DNA of 64,000 nucleotides from an uncultured Ruminococcus sp. GTDB lineage: Bacteria; Bacillota; Clostridia; Lachnospirales; Lachnospiraceae. Shown here piece after piece: positions 17,466-26,382 of the stretch. The stretch lies in NCBI GenBank assembly GCA_900541505.1, contig UQKK01000001.1, positions 62,001 through 126,000 of the forward strand. Reading direction: 5' to 3'. The stretch's first letter is position 1, and every line of letters starts with the position of its first letter. Under the pieces are notes generated by a model. It ran no database searches, had not been told where the DNA came from, and saw only the letters and a list, made by a program, of their open reading frames with translations. The position numbers were made by a program, and so were the translations under genes.

Positions 17466-17544
17466 GCAGTTTTTATGGGCAGTTTCCTCTCTCTCGCAGG
17501 TGCGAGAGTTCCACAAGGGAGCGAGGTCCTATACAAGCACAAAA

Positions 17545-17598
17545 ACCCCTGACAGCAGACATCCCTTTCTTTGATGTCTGTTGTCAGGGTTCTTTTTT
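17545..17598 (+). terminator. Bidirectional terminator between deoC and ung
   Basis: A long stem from ACCCCTGACAGCAGACATC to GATGTCTGTTGTCAGGGT with one bulge and one wobble pair. It is followed by TTCTTTTTT on the plus strand and preceded by AAAAA, so it has a U-run in either direction and can end both converging transcripts. Confidence 0.85.
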
Positions 17599-17634
17599 CA
17601 TATTCCCAAATAATTTCTGGCAAATATATATCCC

Positions 17635-18306
17635 TTAATCCTCTATCTGCCAGTCTATGGGCGCAATCCCGTGAGCTTCCAGAAACTCATTTGTCTGGCT
17701 GAAGGGACGACTCCCGAAAAACCCGCGGTACGCCGAGAGCGGGCTGGGATGGGGAGCCTCCAGTATCAGATGCTTCGGATTGTTGAGCATCCTCTTTTTT
17801 CTCTGCGCGGGACTTCCCCAGAGGATGAACACCATGGGTCTGTCCTGGCTGTTGAGCGCCAGAATCGCGGCATCCGTGAACTCCTCCCAGCCGATTCCCC
17901 GGTGGGAATTCGCCTGATGCGCCCGCACGGTGAGGACGGTATTTAACATGAGCACACCCTGCTTTGCCCACTTTGTGAGGCACCCGTGATGAGGTATGGC
18001 GCAGCCCAAATCATCGTGCAGCTCCTGATAGATATTGACAAGGGAGGGAGGAATCTGCACTCCTTTCTGCACGGAGAAACATAGACCGTGCGCCTGCCCG
18101 TAATTGTGGTACGGGTCCTGCCCCAGGATGACTACTTTCACATCCTGCAGGGGAGTGAGGTGAAAGGCATTAAAAATATCATTTGCCGGAGGAAAAATCC
18201 GCTTTGTCTTATATTCCTGATTTACTGTCTCAAATAATTTTTTATAATAAGGCTTCTTAAACTCACCTTTGAGCGCCTCATACCATTCTCCGTTCAATCC
18301 CGCCAT
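17635..18306 (-). CDS. ung: Uracil-DNA glycosylase, family 1
   Basis: A 223-residue DNA-repair enzyme that removes uracil from DNA. The catalytic motif GQDPYHNYGQAHGLCFS is present with the water-activating Asp near residue 64, and the second active-site motif HPSPLSAYRGFFGS carries the catalytic His. Length matches the usual 220-230 residues. ATG 18306 follows GAGAGGAATGATTGGAAA, 42 nt after hisF. It is the last gene of the regulator-kinase-hisH-hisF-ung block, which is an unusual place for it; the association may be only transcriptional. Confidence 0.97.
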   Translation of the reverse strand: MAGLNGEWYEALKGEFKKPYYKKLFETVNQEYKTKRIFPPANDIFNAFHLTPLQDVKVVILGQDPYHNYGQAHGLCFSVQKGVQIPPSLVNIYQELHDDLGCAIPHHGCLTKWAKQGVLMLNTVLTVRAHQANSHRGIGWEEFTDAAILALNSQDRPMVFILWGSPAQRKKRMLNNPKHLILEAPHPSPLSAYRGFFGSRPFSQTNEFLEAHGIAPIDWQIED

Positions 18307-18348
18307 TTTCCAATCATTCCTCTCCTGTATATTTGCTGTCCCGGATGT

Positions 18349-19110
18349 TTACAGTCTGACCGAAACACCCTCTTTTCGCAGGTATTCTTTGACCTCTTTT
18401 ATCTCCAGTTCTTTATAATGGAACAAAGAAGCCGCCAGCGCCGCATCCGCTTTCCCCTCTGTGAGCGCTTCCTTAAAGTGCGCAAGCGTCCCCGCCCCGC
18501 CGGAAGCGATGACCGGAATGGAGACATGCTCCGCAATCGTCCGCGTCAGCTCTAAATCATAGCCCGCTTTTGTCCCGTCGCAGTCCATGCTGGTAAGAAG
18601 GATTTCCCCGGCTCCCAGAGCTTCCGCCTTCTGCGCCCACTCAACCGCATCGATACCCACATCAATCCTGCCGCCGTTCTTATAGATATTCCAGCCGCTT
18701 CCGTCCGCGCGCTTCTTGGCGTCGATTGCCACCACCACGCACTGGCTCCCGAATTTATCCGCCGCTTCGCGTATCAGTCCGGGCGTGTTGATGGCGGAGG
18801 AATTGATAGAAATCTTATCCGCCCCTTCTCTCAACAGAGCGCGGAAATCATCCACTGTGCGGATACCGCCTCCCACTGTAAAGGGGATGAAGACGCACTC
18901 TGCCACCTTGCGCACCATGTCCACCACCGTGGCGCGGGCATCGGAAGAAGCTGTGATATCCAGAAATACCAGCTCGTCCGCTCCCGCCTCATCGTAGGCT
19001 TTAGCAATCTCCACCGGGTCTCCCGCATCCTTTAAATCCACGAAATTTACACCTTTTACTACCCTTCCCGCATTGACATCCAGGCAGGGGATTATCCTCT
19101 TTGTAAACAT
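18349..19110 (-). CDS. hisF: Imidazole glycerol phosphate synthase subunit HisF
   Basis: A 253-residue (beta/alpha)8 cyclase that, with HisH, turns PRFAR and ammonia into imidazole glycerol phosphate and AICAR. The N-terminus MFTKRIIPCLDVNAGRVVKG contains the catalytic Asp of CLDV; the second catalytic Asp is in LLTSMDCDGTKAGYD, and both phosphate-binding loops (VGGGIR, SGGAG) are intact. ATG 19110 follows AGGAGGTACGTT. Only hisH and hisF are here; the other histidine genes are not in the window. Confidence 0.97.
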   Translation of the reverse strand: MFTKRIIPCLDVNAGRVVKGVNFVDLKDAGDPVEIAKAYDEAGADELVFLDITASSDARATVVDMVRKVAECVFIPFTVGGGIRTVDDFRALLREGADKISINSSAINTPGLIREAADKFGSQCVVVAIDAKKRADGSGWNIYKNGGRIDVGIDAVEWAQKAEALGAGEILLTSMDCDGTKAGYDLELTRTIAEHVSIPVIASGGAGTLAHFKEALTEGKADAALAASLFHYKELEIKEVKEYLRKEGVSVRL

Positions 19111-19120
19111 AACGTACCTC

Positions 19121-19729
19121 CTAATCCAGCTCCACGAAATTTTTCAGTATTTTAAGCCCTGCCGTGCTGCTCTTCTCCGGATGGAACTGGCAGGCAAACA
19201 GGTTGTCCTTCTCCACAGAGGCATGGATTTCCACACCATAGCGCGTGGAGGCTTTCACGATGCTCTCCTCCTGCGCCTCCAGATAATAGGAGTGTACAAA
19301 ATATACATATGTATGTTCTTCTACCCCCTGAAACAGTCTGCCGCCATTCTGCAAATGCAGGCTGTTCCAGCCCATATGTGGAATCTTAAGTCCTTCCGCC
19401 TGGGGAATCTTAAGAATCTTTCCTTTTAAAAGCCCAAGTCCGGCTACCCCCGGCGCCTCCTCGCTGCTCTCAAACAAGAGCTGCAGCCCCAGACAGATTC
19501 CCAGAAAGGGGGTCTTCTTATCTGCCACCTCTTTCATCACCTTGTCCAGTCCGGTACTTCTAAGCTTTTCCATGGCATCACCGAACGCCCCGACCCCCGG
19601 GAGAATGACCTTATCCGCTTTTAAAATTGCTTCCGCCTCCCCGGTCACTGTCACTTCCTGTCCCAGGTGAAGGAGCGCTTTTTCCACGCTCTTTATATTC
19701 CCCGCATCATAATCAACAATTGCTATCAT
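19121..19729 (-). CDS. hisH: Imidazole glycerol phosphate synthase glutaminase subunit HisH
   Basis: A class I glutamine amidotransferase of 202 residues that supplies ammonia to HisF. The catalytic triad is visible: nucleophile Cys in LGICLGLQLLFE, and His and Glu in CQFHPEKS. ATG 19729 is chosen because the conserved start is MIAIVDYDAGNI and because it forms an ATGA overlap with the kinase stop, with a GGAAGGGGAAG SD; a reading frame extending to 19771 only adds residues from inside the kinase gene. It is directly coupled to the kinase gene. Confidence 0.96.
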   Translation of the reverse strand: MIAIVDYDAGNIKSVEKALLHLGQEVTVTGEAEAILKADKVILPGVGAFGDAMEKLRSTGLDKVMKEVADKKTPFLGICLGLQLLFESSEEAPGVAGLGLLKGKILKIPQAEGLKIPHMGWNSLHLQNGGRLFQGVEEHTYVYFVHSYYLEAQEESIVKASTRYGVEIHASVEKDNLFACQFHPEKSSTAGLKILKNFVELD

Positions 19730-21240
19730 AACTTTTCTTCCCCTTCCTTTTCTTCGCCGCAGTCTCCACATCCGGCATCCAGTTCAAACCAAAATTCCAC
19801 GCCATTATCGAAATTCTGCACCCCATACGCCTGATGGAACGACTCCATGATTGCCTTGACGATGGAGAGCCCGATTCCGTTGCCGCCGTATTCTCTGGTG
19901 TGCGCTTTATCCACTTTATAAAATTTATCCCACAGTTTTGATAAATCTTCTTCGGGAATCGCCCTGCCGCTGTTGAAGACCGTCACTCTCACCACATTTC
20001 CCTTCGGTATCACGCGAATCTCAATGCGCTTTTCATTGTCCACGTGGTGAACCGCATTGGTGAGATAATTGCGCACCACCTGTTCGGTCTTAAATTCGTC
20101 CGCCCACACATACAGCGGACCCTCAGCAATAAAGTCCACCTTCGCCTCCGCCTGCTGGATAAGGATATCGCAGCTTGCCAGGACGCCCTGTATCAAATCT
20201 ACCAGGTCAAAGCGGTCAAACTCCACTTCATCATTGCCAAATTCCAATTGATTGAGCGTCAGAAGATTTTTCACCATCTGGTTCATCTTTCCCGCTTCAT
20301 CCATGATGACATCGCAGTAAAATTCCCGGCTCTCCGGGTCGTCATTGACCCCTTCTTTCAGCCCTTCCGCATACCCCTGTATGAGGGCGATAGGCGTTTT
20401 GAGCTCGTGGGAGACATTTCCCAGAAATTCATTGCGCATGTCCTCTATCTTTTCTTTCTGTTCAATATCTTTTATGAGTTGATTGTTGGCGCTCTTCAAT
20501 TCAGAGATGGTTTTCTCCAACCGCCTGGACATCGTATTAAAGCTCTCTCCCAGCGCATCGATTTCCCTGCTGCCGCCGTCTTTGTATCTGGCGTCAAAGT
20601 CCAGATTCGCCATTCTCCGGGACAATTCCGCCAGCGCCAGTATCGGTTTGGTTATCTTTCTGGAGAAAAACCACACAAGCAGAGCACCCAGCACCAATCC
20701 CGACAATCCCATGTATATGAGGAACTTATTCGCCAGTCCCGCGCTCTCTCGGATACTCTCCAGCGGCGTACGCATAGTAAAAAAGGAACCGTCCGAAAAA
20801 TATCCCCACATCTCCAGGTAGTCGGTTTTATTCATAGAATCCGTCGCCTTTAAAATCTGGTATTCCTCTGTGCTCAGCAGAACGACTCCGTCATCCTGGT
20901 TCTTATCGAAGAAATACCCCAGCATTCTGCCGAAGAGAAGCCCTCTCTCATCCTTGATGGTGGAAAAGATGAGATTTCCTCCTGCGGTATCCATGATGGA
21001 AATATCAATATTCGTCTTCTCGGTCTGGTTCAAAACCTCATTTTTTACGCTGTCAGATGTAAAATTCCCATCCGAAAGCGCGCCGTCAATCGCCTCGTAT
21101 GTCTCCACCAGGTCATCTTCCTTGTGAGAGACATAATATCTGCCGAGGAAACGGCTGTTGATAAACAGCATCCCCGCCATGATACACACAATCAGACCGA
21201 TAAAAACAGCAGTTATCTGCGTTCTGATGGACCATTTCAT
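19726..21240 (-). CDS. Membrane sensor histidine kinase with HAMP domain
   Basis: A 504-residue kinase. There is a membrane helix at about residues 7-30, an extracytoplasmic sensor region to about 165, a second helix (IYMGLSGLVLGALLVWFF), a HAMP linker, a coiled segment (ELKSANNQLIKDIEQKEK), the HisKA site FLGNVSHELKTPIALIQGY with acceptor His, and a complete ATPase domain (NYLTNAVHHV, GGNGIGLSIVKAIME). ATG 21240 overlaps the regulator stop as ATGA. The three products RR, kinase and HisH are translated from overlapping frames. The signal is unknown. Confidence 0.94.
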   Translation of the reverse strand: MKWSIRTQITAVFIGLIVCIMAGMLFINSRFLGRYYVSHKEDDLVETYEAIDGALSDGNFTSDSVKNEVLNQTEKTNIDISIMDTAGGNLIFSTIKDERGLLFGRMLGYFFDKNQDDGVVLLSTEEYQILKATDSMNKTDYLEMWGYFSDGSFFTMRTPLESIRESAGLANKFLIYMGLSGLVLGALLVWFFSRKITKPILALAELSRRMANLDFDARYKDGGSREIDALGESFNTMSRRLEKTISELKSANNQLIKDIEQKEKIEDMRNEFLGNVSHELKTPIALIQGYAEGLKEGVNDDPESREFYCDVIMDEAGKMNQMVKNLLTLNQLEFGNDEVEFDRFDLVDLIQGVLASCDILIQQAEAKVDFIAEGPLYVWADEFKTEQVVRNYLTNAVHHVDNEKRIEIRVIPKGNVVRVTVFNSGRAIPEEDLSKLWDKFYKVDKAHTREYGGNGIGLSIVKAIMESFHQAYGVQNFDNGVEFWFELDAGCGDCGEEKEGEEKL

Positions 21241-21917
21241 TGCTCTACCTCGAATTTATAGCCCATACCCCAGATTGTATGGATATATTCGCCCCTGTCT
21301 CCCAGCTTACTCCTTAACTTCTTCACATGGGTATCGATGGTGCGGGCATCTCCAAAATAATCATAATTCCACACATTATTCAAAATCTTCTCACGGGAGA
21401 GCGCAATCCCCTGATTTTCCATAAAATATGTCAAAAGTTCAAATTCCTTAAAACTCAGTTCAATGGGCTCGCCGTCCATCTTGACGATATGCGCCGATTT
21501 ATCCAGCACAATCCCCCCTGCTTCCAGAAGTTCTCCCTCCACTGTGCCGCGGGTACGCCTTAAGATTGCCTCCACCCGGGCAACAAGGATTTTCGGGCTG
21601 AAGGGCTTGGAGATGTATTCATCCACTCCCAATTCAAACCCCTGCAGTTCATCTCTCTCCTCCGAGCGCGCGGTGAGCATGATAATGGGGACTTTTGATG
21701 TCTCCCGAATCTCGCGGCATACCTGCCATCCGTCCATCTTCGGCATCATGACATCCAATATAATAAGAGAGAGGTCTTTTTCTGCGTAGAAGATATCCAT
21801 GGCTTCCACTCCGTCCCCGGCTTCCAGCACGCCATAGCCCTCCCGCACGAGAAAATCCTTTACCAGCTTGCGCATTCTGCTTTCATCATCCACAACTAAA
21901 ATCTTTGCTTTTTCCAT
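21237..21917 (-). CDS. OmpR/PhoB-family response regulator
   Basis: The receiver domain has ILVVDDESRMRK, phosphoacceptor Asp in IILDVMMPKMDGW, the Thr in MLTARSEE and Lys in YISKPFSP; the winged helix includes LSFKEFELLTYFMENQG, DARTIDTHVKKLRSKLG and GMGYKFE. ATG 21917 is taken because family homology starts at MEKAKILVV; ATG 21941 or GTG 21953 would add up to 12 residues and cannot be excluded. It heads the operon, and its stop overlaps the kinase start. The exporter genes at 22069-26169 end about 115 nt upstream, so it may also be read with them. Confidence 0.9.
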   Translation of the reverse strand: MEKAKILVVDDESRMRKLVKDFLVREGYGVLEAGDGVEAMDIFYAEKDLSLIILDVMMPKMDGWQVCREIRETSKVPIIMLTARSEERDELQGFELGVDEYISKPFSPKILVARVEAILRRTRGTVEGELLEAGGIVLDKSAHIVKMDGEPIELSFKEFELLTYFMENQGIALSREKILNNVWNYDYFGDARTIDTHVKKLRSKLGDRGEYIHTIWGMGYKFEVEQ

Positions 21918-22068
21918 ATGTTCCACCGGTATTCCTTTCATCACTTTTGTCACCCATCATAGCAGGAAAATATGACAATCCTGTGAAAAACCCGGCAACA
22001 GTTCAGCCACGCAGTATATTTTTAATAAGGGCGAGGGCTGAACTGTCACAAAACCATCTATATTCCTG

Positions 22069-25000
22069 CTATTCTACACTCTTCAGTGATTCTACCATGT
22101 CAATCTTTCTGAGTTTAAAATACATCACACCGTTTACAAAGAAGGAAAATGCCAGTGTGATAAGAAAACTGAAAATGAAACTGCTGACATCGATGTTCCT
22201 TCCGAACATGACGGACTCAATCTCCACTGTCACAATGATGAACTGATGCAGAATCCTTCCCAGTATCATCCCGAACAGACCGCCAATCAATGTGAGGATG
22301 ATATTTTCCCGGTACACATATGCGCTGACCTCATTGTCGTAAAAGCCCAATACTTTCAGTGTGGCAAGCTCCCTTTTTCTCTCCGTGATATTGATATTGT
22401 TCAGGTTGTACAATACCACAAAGGCGAGCATGCCTGCCGATATCACCAGTACCACAATCACAATGTCCAGACTGCTCAGCATGTCCCCAATCTGGTCCTC
22501 AATATCCGTTGTATAGCTCGCGCTGAGAGCGCCCGGTTTTTCCAGGAGCTCTTCCCCGACTTTACGTATCTGCTCCATCGTTCTGTCCTGTGTCCTGTAA
22601 TACACAGCATTGTACTCCGGCTCCTTGCCGTAGAGTTCCTCATACAGCGGTTCTGTCATATACAGGTAATGCTCCATATAATTCTCACAGATGCTCTCTA
22701 TCCTGACCTCAATCTTACCTTTCACATCGTCCTGTATCCAGACGGTATCCCCTGCCTTAACATCCAGCGCCTTTGCCATCTTCTCTGTCAGAATGACGCC
22801 GCTGTCATCTAATTCATATCTTTCCCCTGTCACACGGTCTTCAAACGTCACAAGTTCTGAAAAATCTTCTGTATTTTCCGGGACATTCAGATACACATTT
22901 CCATGATTGTCTCCCTTTTCCACTGTCACCTGAATCAAAAGGTTCCTCGCCATATCCTCCACGCGTTCATCCTGTTTCATGATGTCATAGACTTCTTCCC
23001 GCTCCTCATCGGATGCACTCTCATTGAGGATGATATTGCCGTCATAATCCTGAATCTTCTCATACTGCAGGATTCCGATATTAAAGATGGAGTCTTGAAG
23101 CCCGAATCCCACGAGAAGGAGCGCCATGGAGCCGCCTATCCCGAAGATGGTCATAAAGAATCGCTTCTTGTAGCGCATAAGGTTGCGCACCGTAGCCTTC
23201 CAGATAAAACTCAGGCGTTTCCACACAAACGGCACTCTCTCTAAAAGAACCCGCTTTCCCTGTTTCGGCGCCGGAGGCCGCATGAGCTCCGCCGCCTGCT
23301 CCCGAAGCTCCCGGAAACAGGAGAAGAAGGTCGCCCCGATGGTGCATGCCAGCGCCGCTGCCGAGGCAGCCGCCGCATATCCCAGATTATAGGGAACCAC
23401 TACGACGTCCATGTGCGTATACATGATACCGTATGCCGTGATAATGATATAGGGCAGAACCTTTTCACCAAAGAGCACGCCCAGCGCGCATCCGCCCACT
23501 GTGGCGAGACAGGCGTAGCCCAGATATTTGCCGGCAATCGCGTGTCTCTCGTACCCCAGCGCTTTGAGCGTACCGATAAGGGTCCGCTGTTCCTCCACCA
23601 TGCGGGTCATGGTCGTCAAGCTCACCAGAGCCGCCACTAAAAAGAACAGCACCGGAAATACTTCTCCAATGGCTTTCATCCGGTCCGCGTTGTCCCCGTA
23701 CCCCGAATAATCGGTGATGGCATCCTCTCTATCATTGATGTACCACTCGGCATGTTCAATTTTAGAAATCTCATCCTCCGCGTCCAGTATCTTCTGCTCG
23801 GCATCTGCCAGTTCCGTCTGCGCCTCCGTCTCTGCTTCCGCGTAGTCCACCCAGCCATCCGCCAGTTCTTCTTCCTTCTGCGTAATCTCCGACTGCGCAG
23901 CGGCAAGCTGCGACCTGCCTGAAGCAATCTGCGCCCAGCCATTGTCAATCTGGGTCTGTCCGCTCTGTATCTGAACCCACGCGGAATCAATCTCCGACTG
24001 ACCGGCAGCAAGCTGTGTCATATAGTTATCTATGCTCTGAAGCGCCTGCTGCAAATACTGGGCATCAAACTGTGCGGGAAATACACTGTCTACTTCCGCC
24101 TTTGCCGCTGCCTTCGCCGCCGCTTTCGCTTCCTCGCTGTTTATCTGGGCGAGCATTGCCTCACTCGCCTTAAGCTGTGCCTGAAGCTGCGCCATCTCCT
24201 CCGTATCATAAGCCTTATCACCCAACTGCTCCACCAAATCCTCGATAGCGCTCTCCAACTGACCGATGGTCGCCTCGAGCTGTGATGCCTGATTGCTTAG
24301 TTCGGTCTCTGCCGCTGTGTACGCCTGCGCAAGCGCCGCATCATATGCCTGGGTGTACGCAGCCTGATAGGTCTCGTCTTTTGTGATGGTTCCCGCTTCT
24401 AAAGATGCCTTCTGCGTTTCCAGCGCCGCCAGCGCCTCATCGAGCTGTGTCTGCCTGGATACCAGCTCTGCCTTGCCGCTGTCCAACTCCGCCTGGCTGG
24501 AAATCAATTCGTTTTCCGAAGCGGCAAGCTGGCTTAAGGAACTCTCTATCTCCGCCTTGGCATTATCAATCTGTGTCTGACCATCCTCCAATTGCTGCTT
24601 CGCGTCTGCAAGCTGTGTCTCCACCTCTGTCTGAGCATCCTCGAACTCTTCCTTCGCATCCGAAAGCTCCGCGTTCGCCTCGTCTATAATTTCCTGGTAC
24701 CGCGCATCCTCGCGTTCTTCCCGGATAGTTTCCACATGGTCCGTGACCTCGCCGACCCGCTCATCGTACGCCTCAGTGAAAGCTGTCAGTGACTTTGCTC
24801 CCTCTACACTGGCATAAATCTCTGTATACACATCAAGACAAAAACTCTTTGCAGGCACGCTGGCAAATCCTTCCACACTTCCCGTACCGATGGTGCTGTT
24901 TCCTCTTTGAATCGCAATATAGCAAGGGCTGCTGACAGCCCCCACCACCGTGAAAGTATCCGTCTTCAAAGTATCTGTGATATCGTCGTCCGTGCCAGAA

Positions 25001-25455
25001 CGAAACGAAATCTCATCGCCCACCTCATAGCCTTCATCCGCCATAAAATCTATATCCAGCACACACTCATTTTCCGCTTCCGGAAGCCGCCCCTCTTCCA
25101 CAACTACCTGGTTCATCGTCGGCAGGATAGAAGAAATATGTATCACGCTCTCATTTTCGCCGCTCGTGCAGAGCGCATCCACTGAGTAGCCGCCTTCCAC
25201 ACTCCCTATGCCTTCCACTTTTTCAAGTGCCTGTATGTCGCTGTCCGTCAGTCCCAGTGTACTGATGACCTGGATATCCATCAGGTTCTGCCTGTCAAAA
25301 TACGCATCCCCTGAGATACGCATGTCCGGTTCCGCTGCCCGGATTCCCGAAAAGAATGCCACCCCAATTGCCACGATAAAAAAGATGGAGAGAAAGCGTC
25401 CCAGGCTTCGGCGGATTTCCATATAAAAGTCTTTCCGCAATGCTTTTCTGCTCAT
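22069..25455 (-). CDS. Giant FtsX-type ABC permease with a periplasmic coiled coil (1128 aa)
   Basis: The N-terminus has a helix (FLSIFFIVAIGVAFFSGI) that leads into an extracellular domain, then a very long Ala/Gln/Glu-rich coiled coil (about residues 240-580, repeated units such as LADAKQQLEDGQTQIDNAKA and SSQAELDSGKAELVSRQ). The first FtsX bundle follows (VLFFLVAALVSLTTMTRMVEEQ...), a second extracytoplasmic domain, and a C-terminal FtsX bundle ending LRKIDMVESLKSVE. COG0577-type permeases of this size are common in Lachnospiraceae beside a LolD-like ATPase. ATG 25455 follows GGTAGGTTGATAAC. The ATPase gene ends 9 nt upstream. A role in lipid or peptide handling at the envelope is inference. 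Confidence 0.93.
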   Translation of the reverse strand: MSRKALRKDFYMEIRRSLGRFLSIFFIVAIGVAFFSGIRAAEPDMRISGDAYFDRQNLMDIQVISTLGLTDSDIQALEKVEGIGSVEGGYSVDALCTSGENESVIHISSILPTMNQVVVEEGRLPEAENECVLDIDFMADEGYEVGDEISFRSGTDDDITDTLKTDTFTVVGAVSSPCYIAIQRGNSTIGTGSVEGFASVPAKSFCLDVYTEIYASVEGAKSLTAFTEAYDERVGEVTDHVETIREEREDARYQEIIDEANAELSDAKEEFEDAQTEVETQLADAKQQLEDGQTQIDNAKAEIESSLSQLAASENELISSQAELDSGKAELVSRQTQLDEALAALETQKASLEAGTITKDETYQAAYTQAYDAALAQAYTAAETELSNQASQLEATIGQLESAIEDLVEQLGDKAYDTEEMAQLQAQLKASEAMLAQINSEEAKAAAKAAAKAEVDSVFPAQFDAQYLQQALQSIDNYMTQLAAGQSEIDSAWVQIQSGQTQIDNGWAQIASGRSQLAAAQSEITQKEEELADGWVDYAEAETEAQTELADAEQKILDAEDEISKIEHAEWYINDREDAITDYSGYGDNADRMKAIGEVFPVLFFLVAALVSLTTMTRMVEEQRTLIGTLKALGYERHAIAGKYLGYACLATVGGCALGVLFGEKVLPYIIITAYGIMYTHMDVVVVPYNLGYAAAASAAALACTIGATFFSCFRELREQAAELMRPPAPKQGKRVLLERVPFVWKRLSFIWKATVRNLMRYKKRFFMTIFGIGGSMALLLVGFGLQDSIFNIGILQYEKIQDYDGNIILNESASDEEREEVYDIMKQDERVEDMARNLLIQVTVEKGDNHGNVYLNVPENTEDFSELVTFEDRVTGERYELDDSGVILTEKMAKALDVKAGDTVWIQDDVKGKIEVRIESICENYMEHYLYMTEPLYEELYGKEPEYNAVYYRTQDRTMEQIRKVGEELLEKPGALSASYTTDIEDQIGDMLSSLDIVIVVLVISAGMLAFVVLYNLNNINITERKRELATLKVLGFYDNEVSAYVYRENIILTLIGGLFGMILGRILHQFIIVTVEIESVMFGRNIDVSSFIFSFLITLAFSFFVNGVMYFKLRKIDMVESLKSVE

Positions 25456-25464
25456 GTTATCAAC

Positions 25465-26169
25465 CTACCATTCAATTTCATCTATTGACATCGGATTATC
25501 ATTCGTCTTCATCTCTGACACTTTTCCGTTCTTAATCTTTATCAGACGGTCCGCCATAGGAGCCAGAGCCGAATTGTGCGTAATGACAATGACTGTCATG
25601 CCCCTCTCCCGGCACATATCCTGCAGAAGCCTTAAAATCGCTTTTCCTGTATTGTAGTCCAGCGCCCCCGTAGGCTCGTCGCACAGCAAAAGTTTGGGAT
25701 TCTTCGCCAATGCTCTTGCGATGGATACTCTCTGCTGCTCCCCGCCGGATAACTGGGCGGGGAAATTATCCATACGTTCTTCCAGCCCCACTTCCCGCAG
25801 AACTTCCTTCGCATCCAGAGGCTCCCTGCAAATCTGCAGGGCAAGCTCCACATTCTCCAGCGCCGTCAAGTTCGGCACCAGATTATAAAACTGGAAGACA
25901 AACCCGATGTCTTCCCTGCGATATCCTGTGAGCTGTCTCGCTGTGTATTTTGTGACCTCGTCTCCGTCCACAATGAGGCTCCCCGATGTCGCCGTATCCA
26001 TGCCGCCCAATATATTCAGCACCGTCGTCTTCCCGGCGCCGCTGGGACCCACAATCACGACAAACTCACCCTTATTAATGGCGAAATTGATTCCATCTGC
26101 CGCACGTATCTCCACTTCGCCCATTTTGTATATCTTTGTGATGTTCTGAAGTTTTACGAAATTCTCCAT
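25465..26169 (-). CDS. ABC transporter ATP-binding protein, LolD/MacB family
   Basis: A 234-residue ATPase with Walker A GPSGAGKTT, FQFYNLVPNLTALENVE, signature LSGGEQQRVSIARAL, Walker B LLLCDEPTGALD and switch HNSALAP. ATG 26169 is chosen because AGAGGATAAATAT precedes it and homology starts at MENFVKLQNITKIY; a frame open to 26202 has no better start. It forms a two-gene operon with the giant permease. Confidence 0.94.
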   Translation of the reverse strand: MENFVKLQNITKIYKMGEVEIRAADGINFAINKGEFVVIVGPSGAGKTTVLNILGGMDTATSGSLIVDGDEVTKYTARQLTGYRREDIGFVFQFYNLVPNLTALENVELALQICREPLDAKEVLREVGLEERMDNFPAQLSGGEQQRVSIARALAKNPKLLLCDEPTGALDYNTGKAILRLLQDMCRERGMTVIVITHNSALAPMADRLIKIKNGKVSEMKTNDNPMSIDEIEW

Positions 26170-26293
26170 ATATTTATCCTCTGGTAAAATATTGTGCAGC
26201 ACGGCAAATTCGCTCCGTGCCTGTATAATTTTATTATAGCATGTTGCACCTGTGAATTAATGGAATTTCATATTATTTTAATACTTTTTTGGC

Positions 26294-26355
26294 GGCAGCG
26301 AGCCAAGTGCACAGCGCAATTTGCGGGCGATGCACTCTGAACTGCTGCCTTTTTT
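26294..26355 (+). terminator. Plus-oriented hairpin with U-run in a minus-strand region
   Basis: Nested pairings GGCAGC/GCTGCC (26294-26299, 26344-26349), AGTGCA/TGCACT (26306-26311, 26331-26336) and CGCAA/TTGCG (26315-26319, 26321-26325), followed by six Ts on the plus strand. Both flanking genes run on the minus strand, so the apparent direction is unexplained; it may be a dispersed palindromic element. Confidence 0.45.
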
Positions 26356-26382
26356 CGTTTCGGGGTTCCTTATACGGCTTAC

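Noticed and set aside
20044..20853. Plus-strand 269-codon frame opposite the sensor kinase
   Set aside because: Shadow of the kinase gene; no SD and no recognisable domain.
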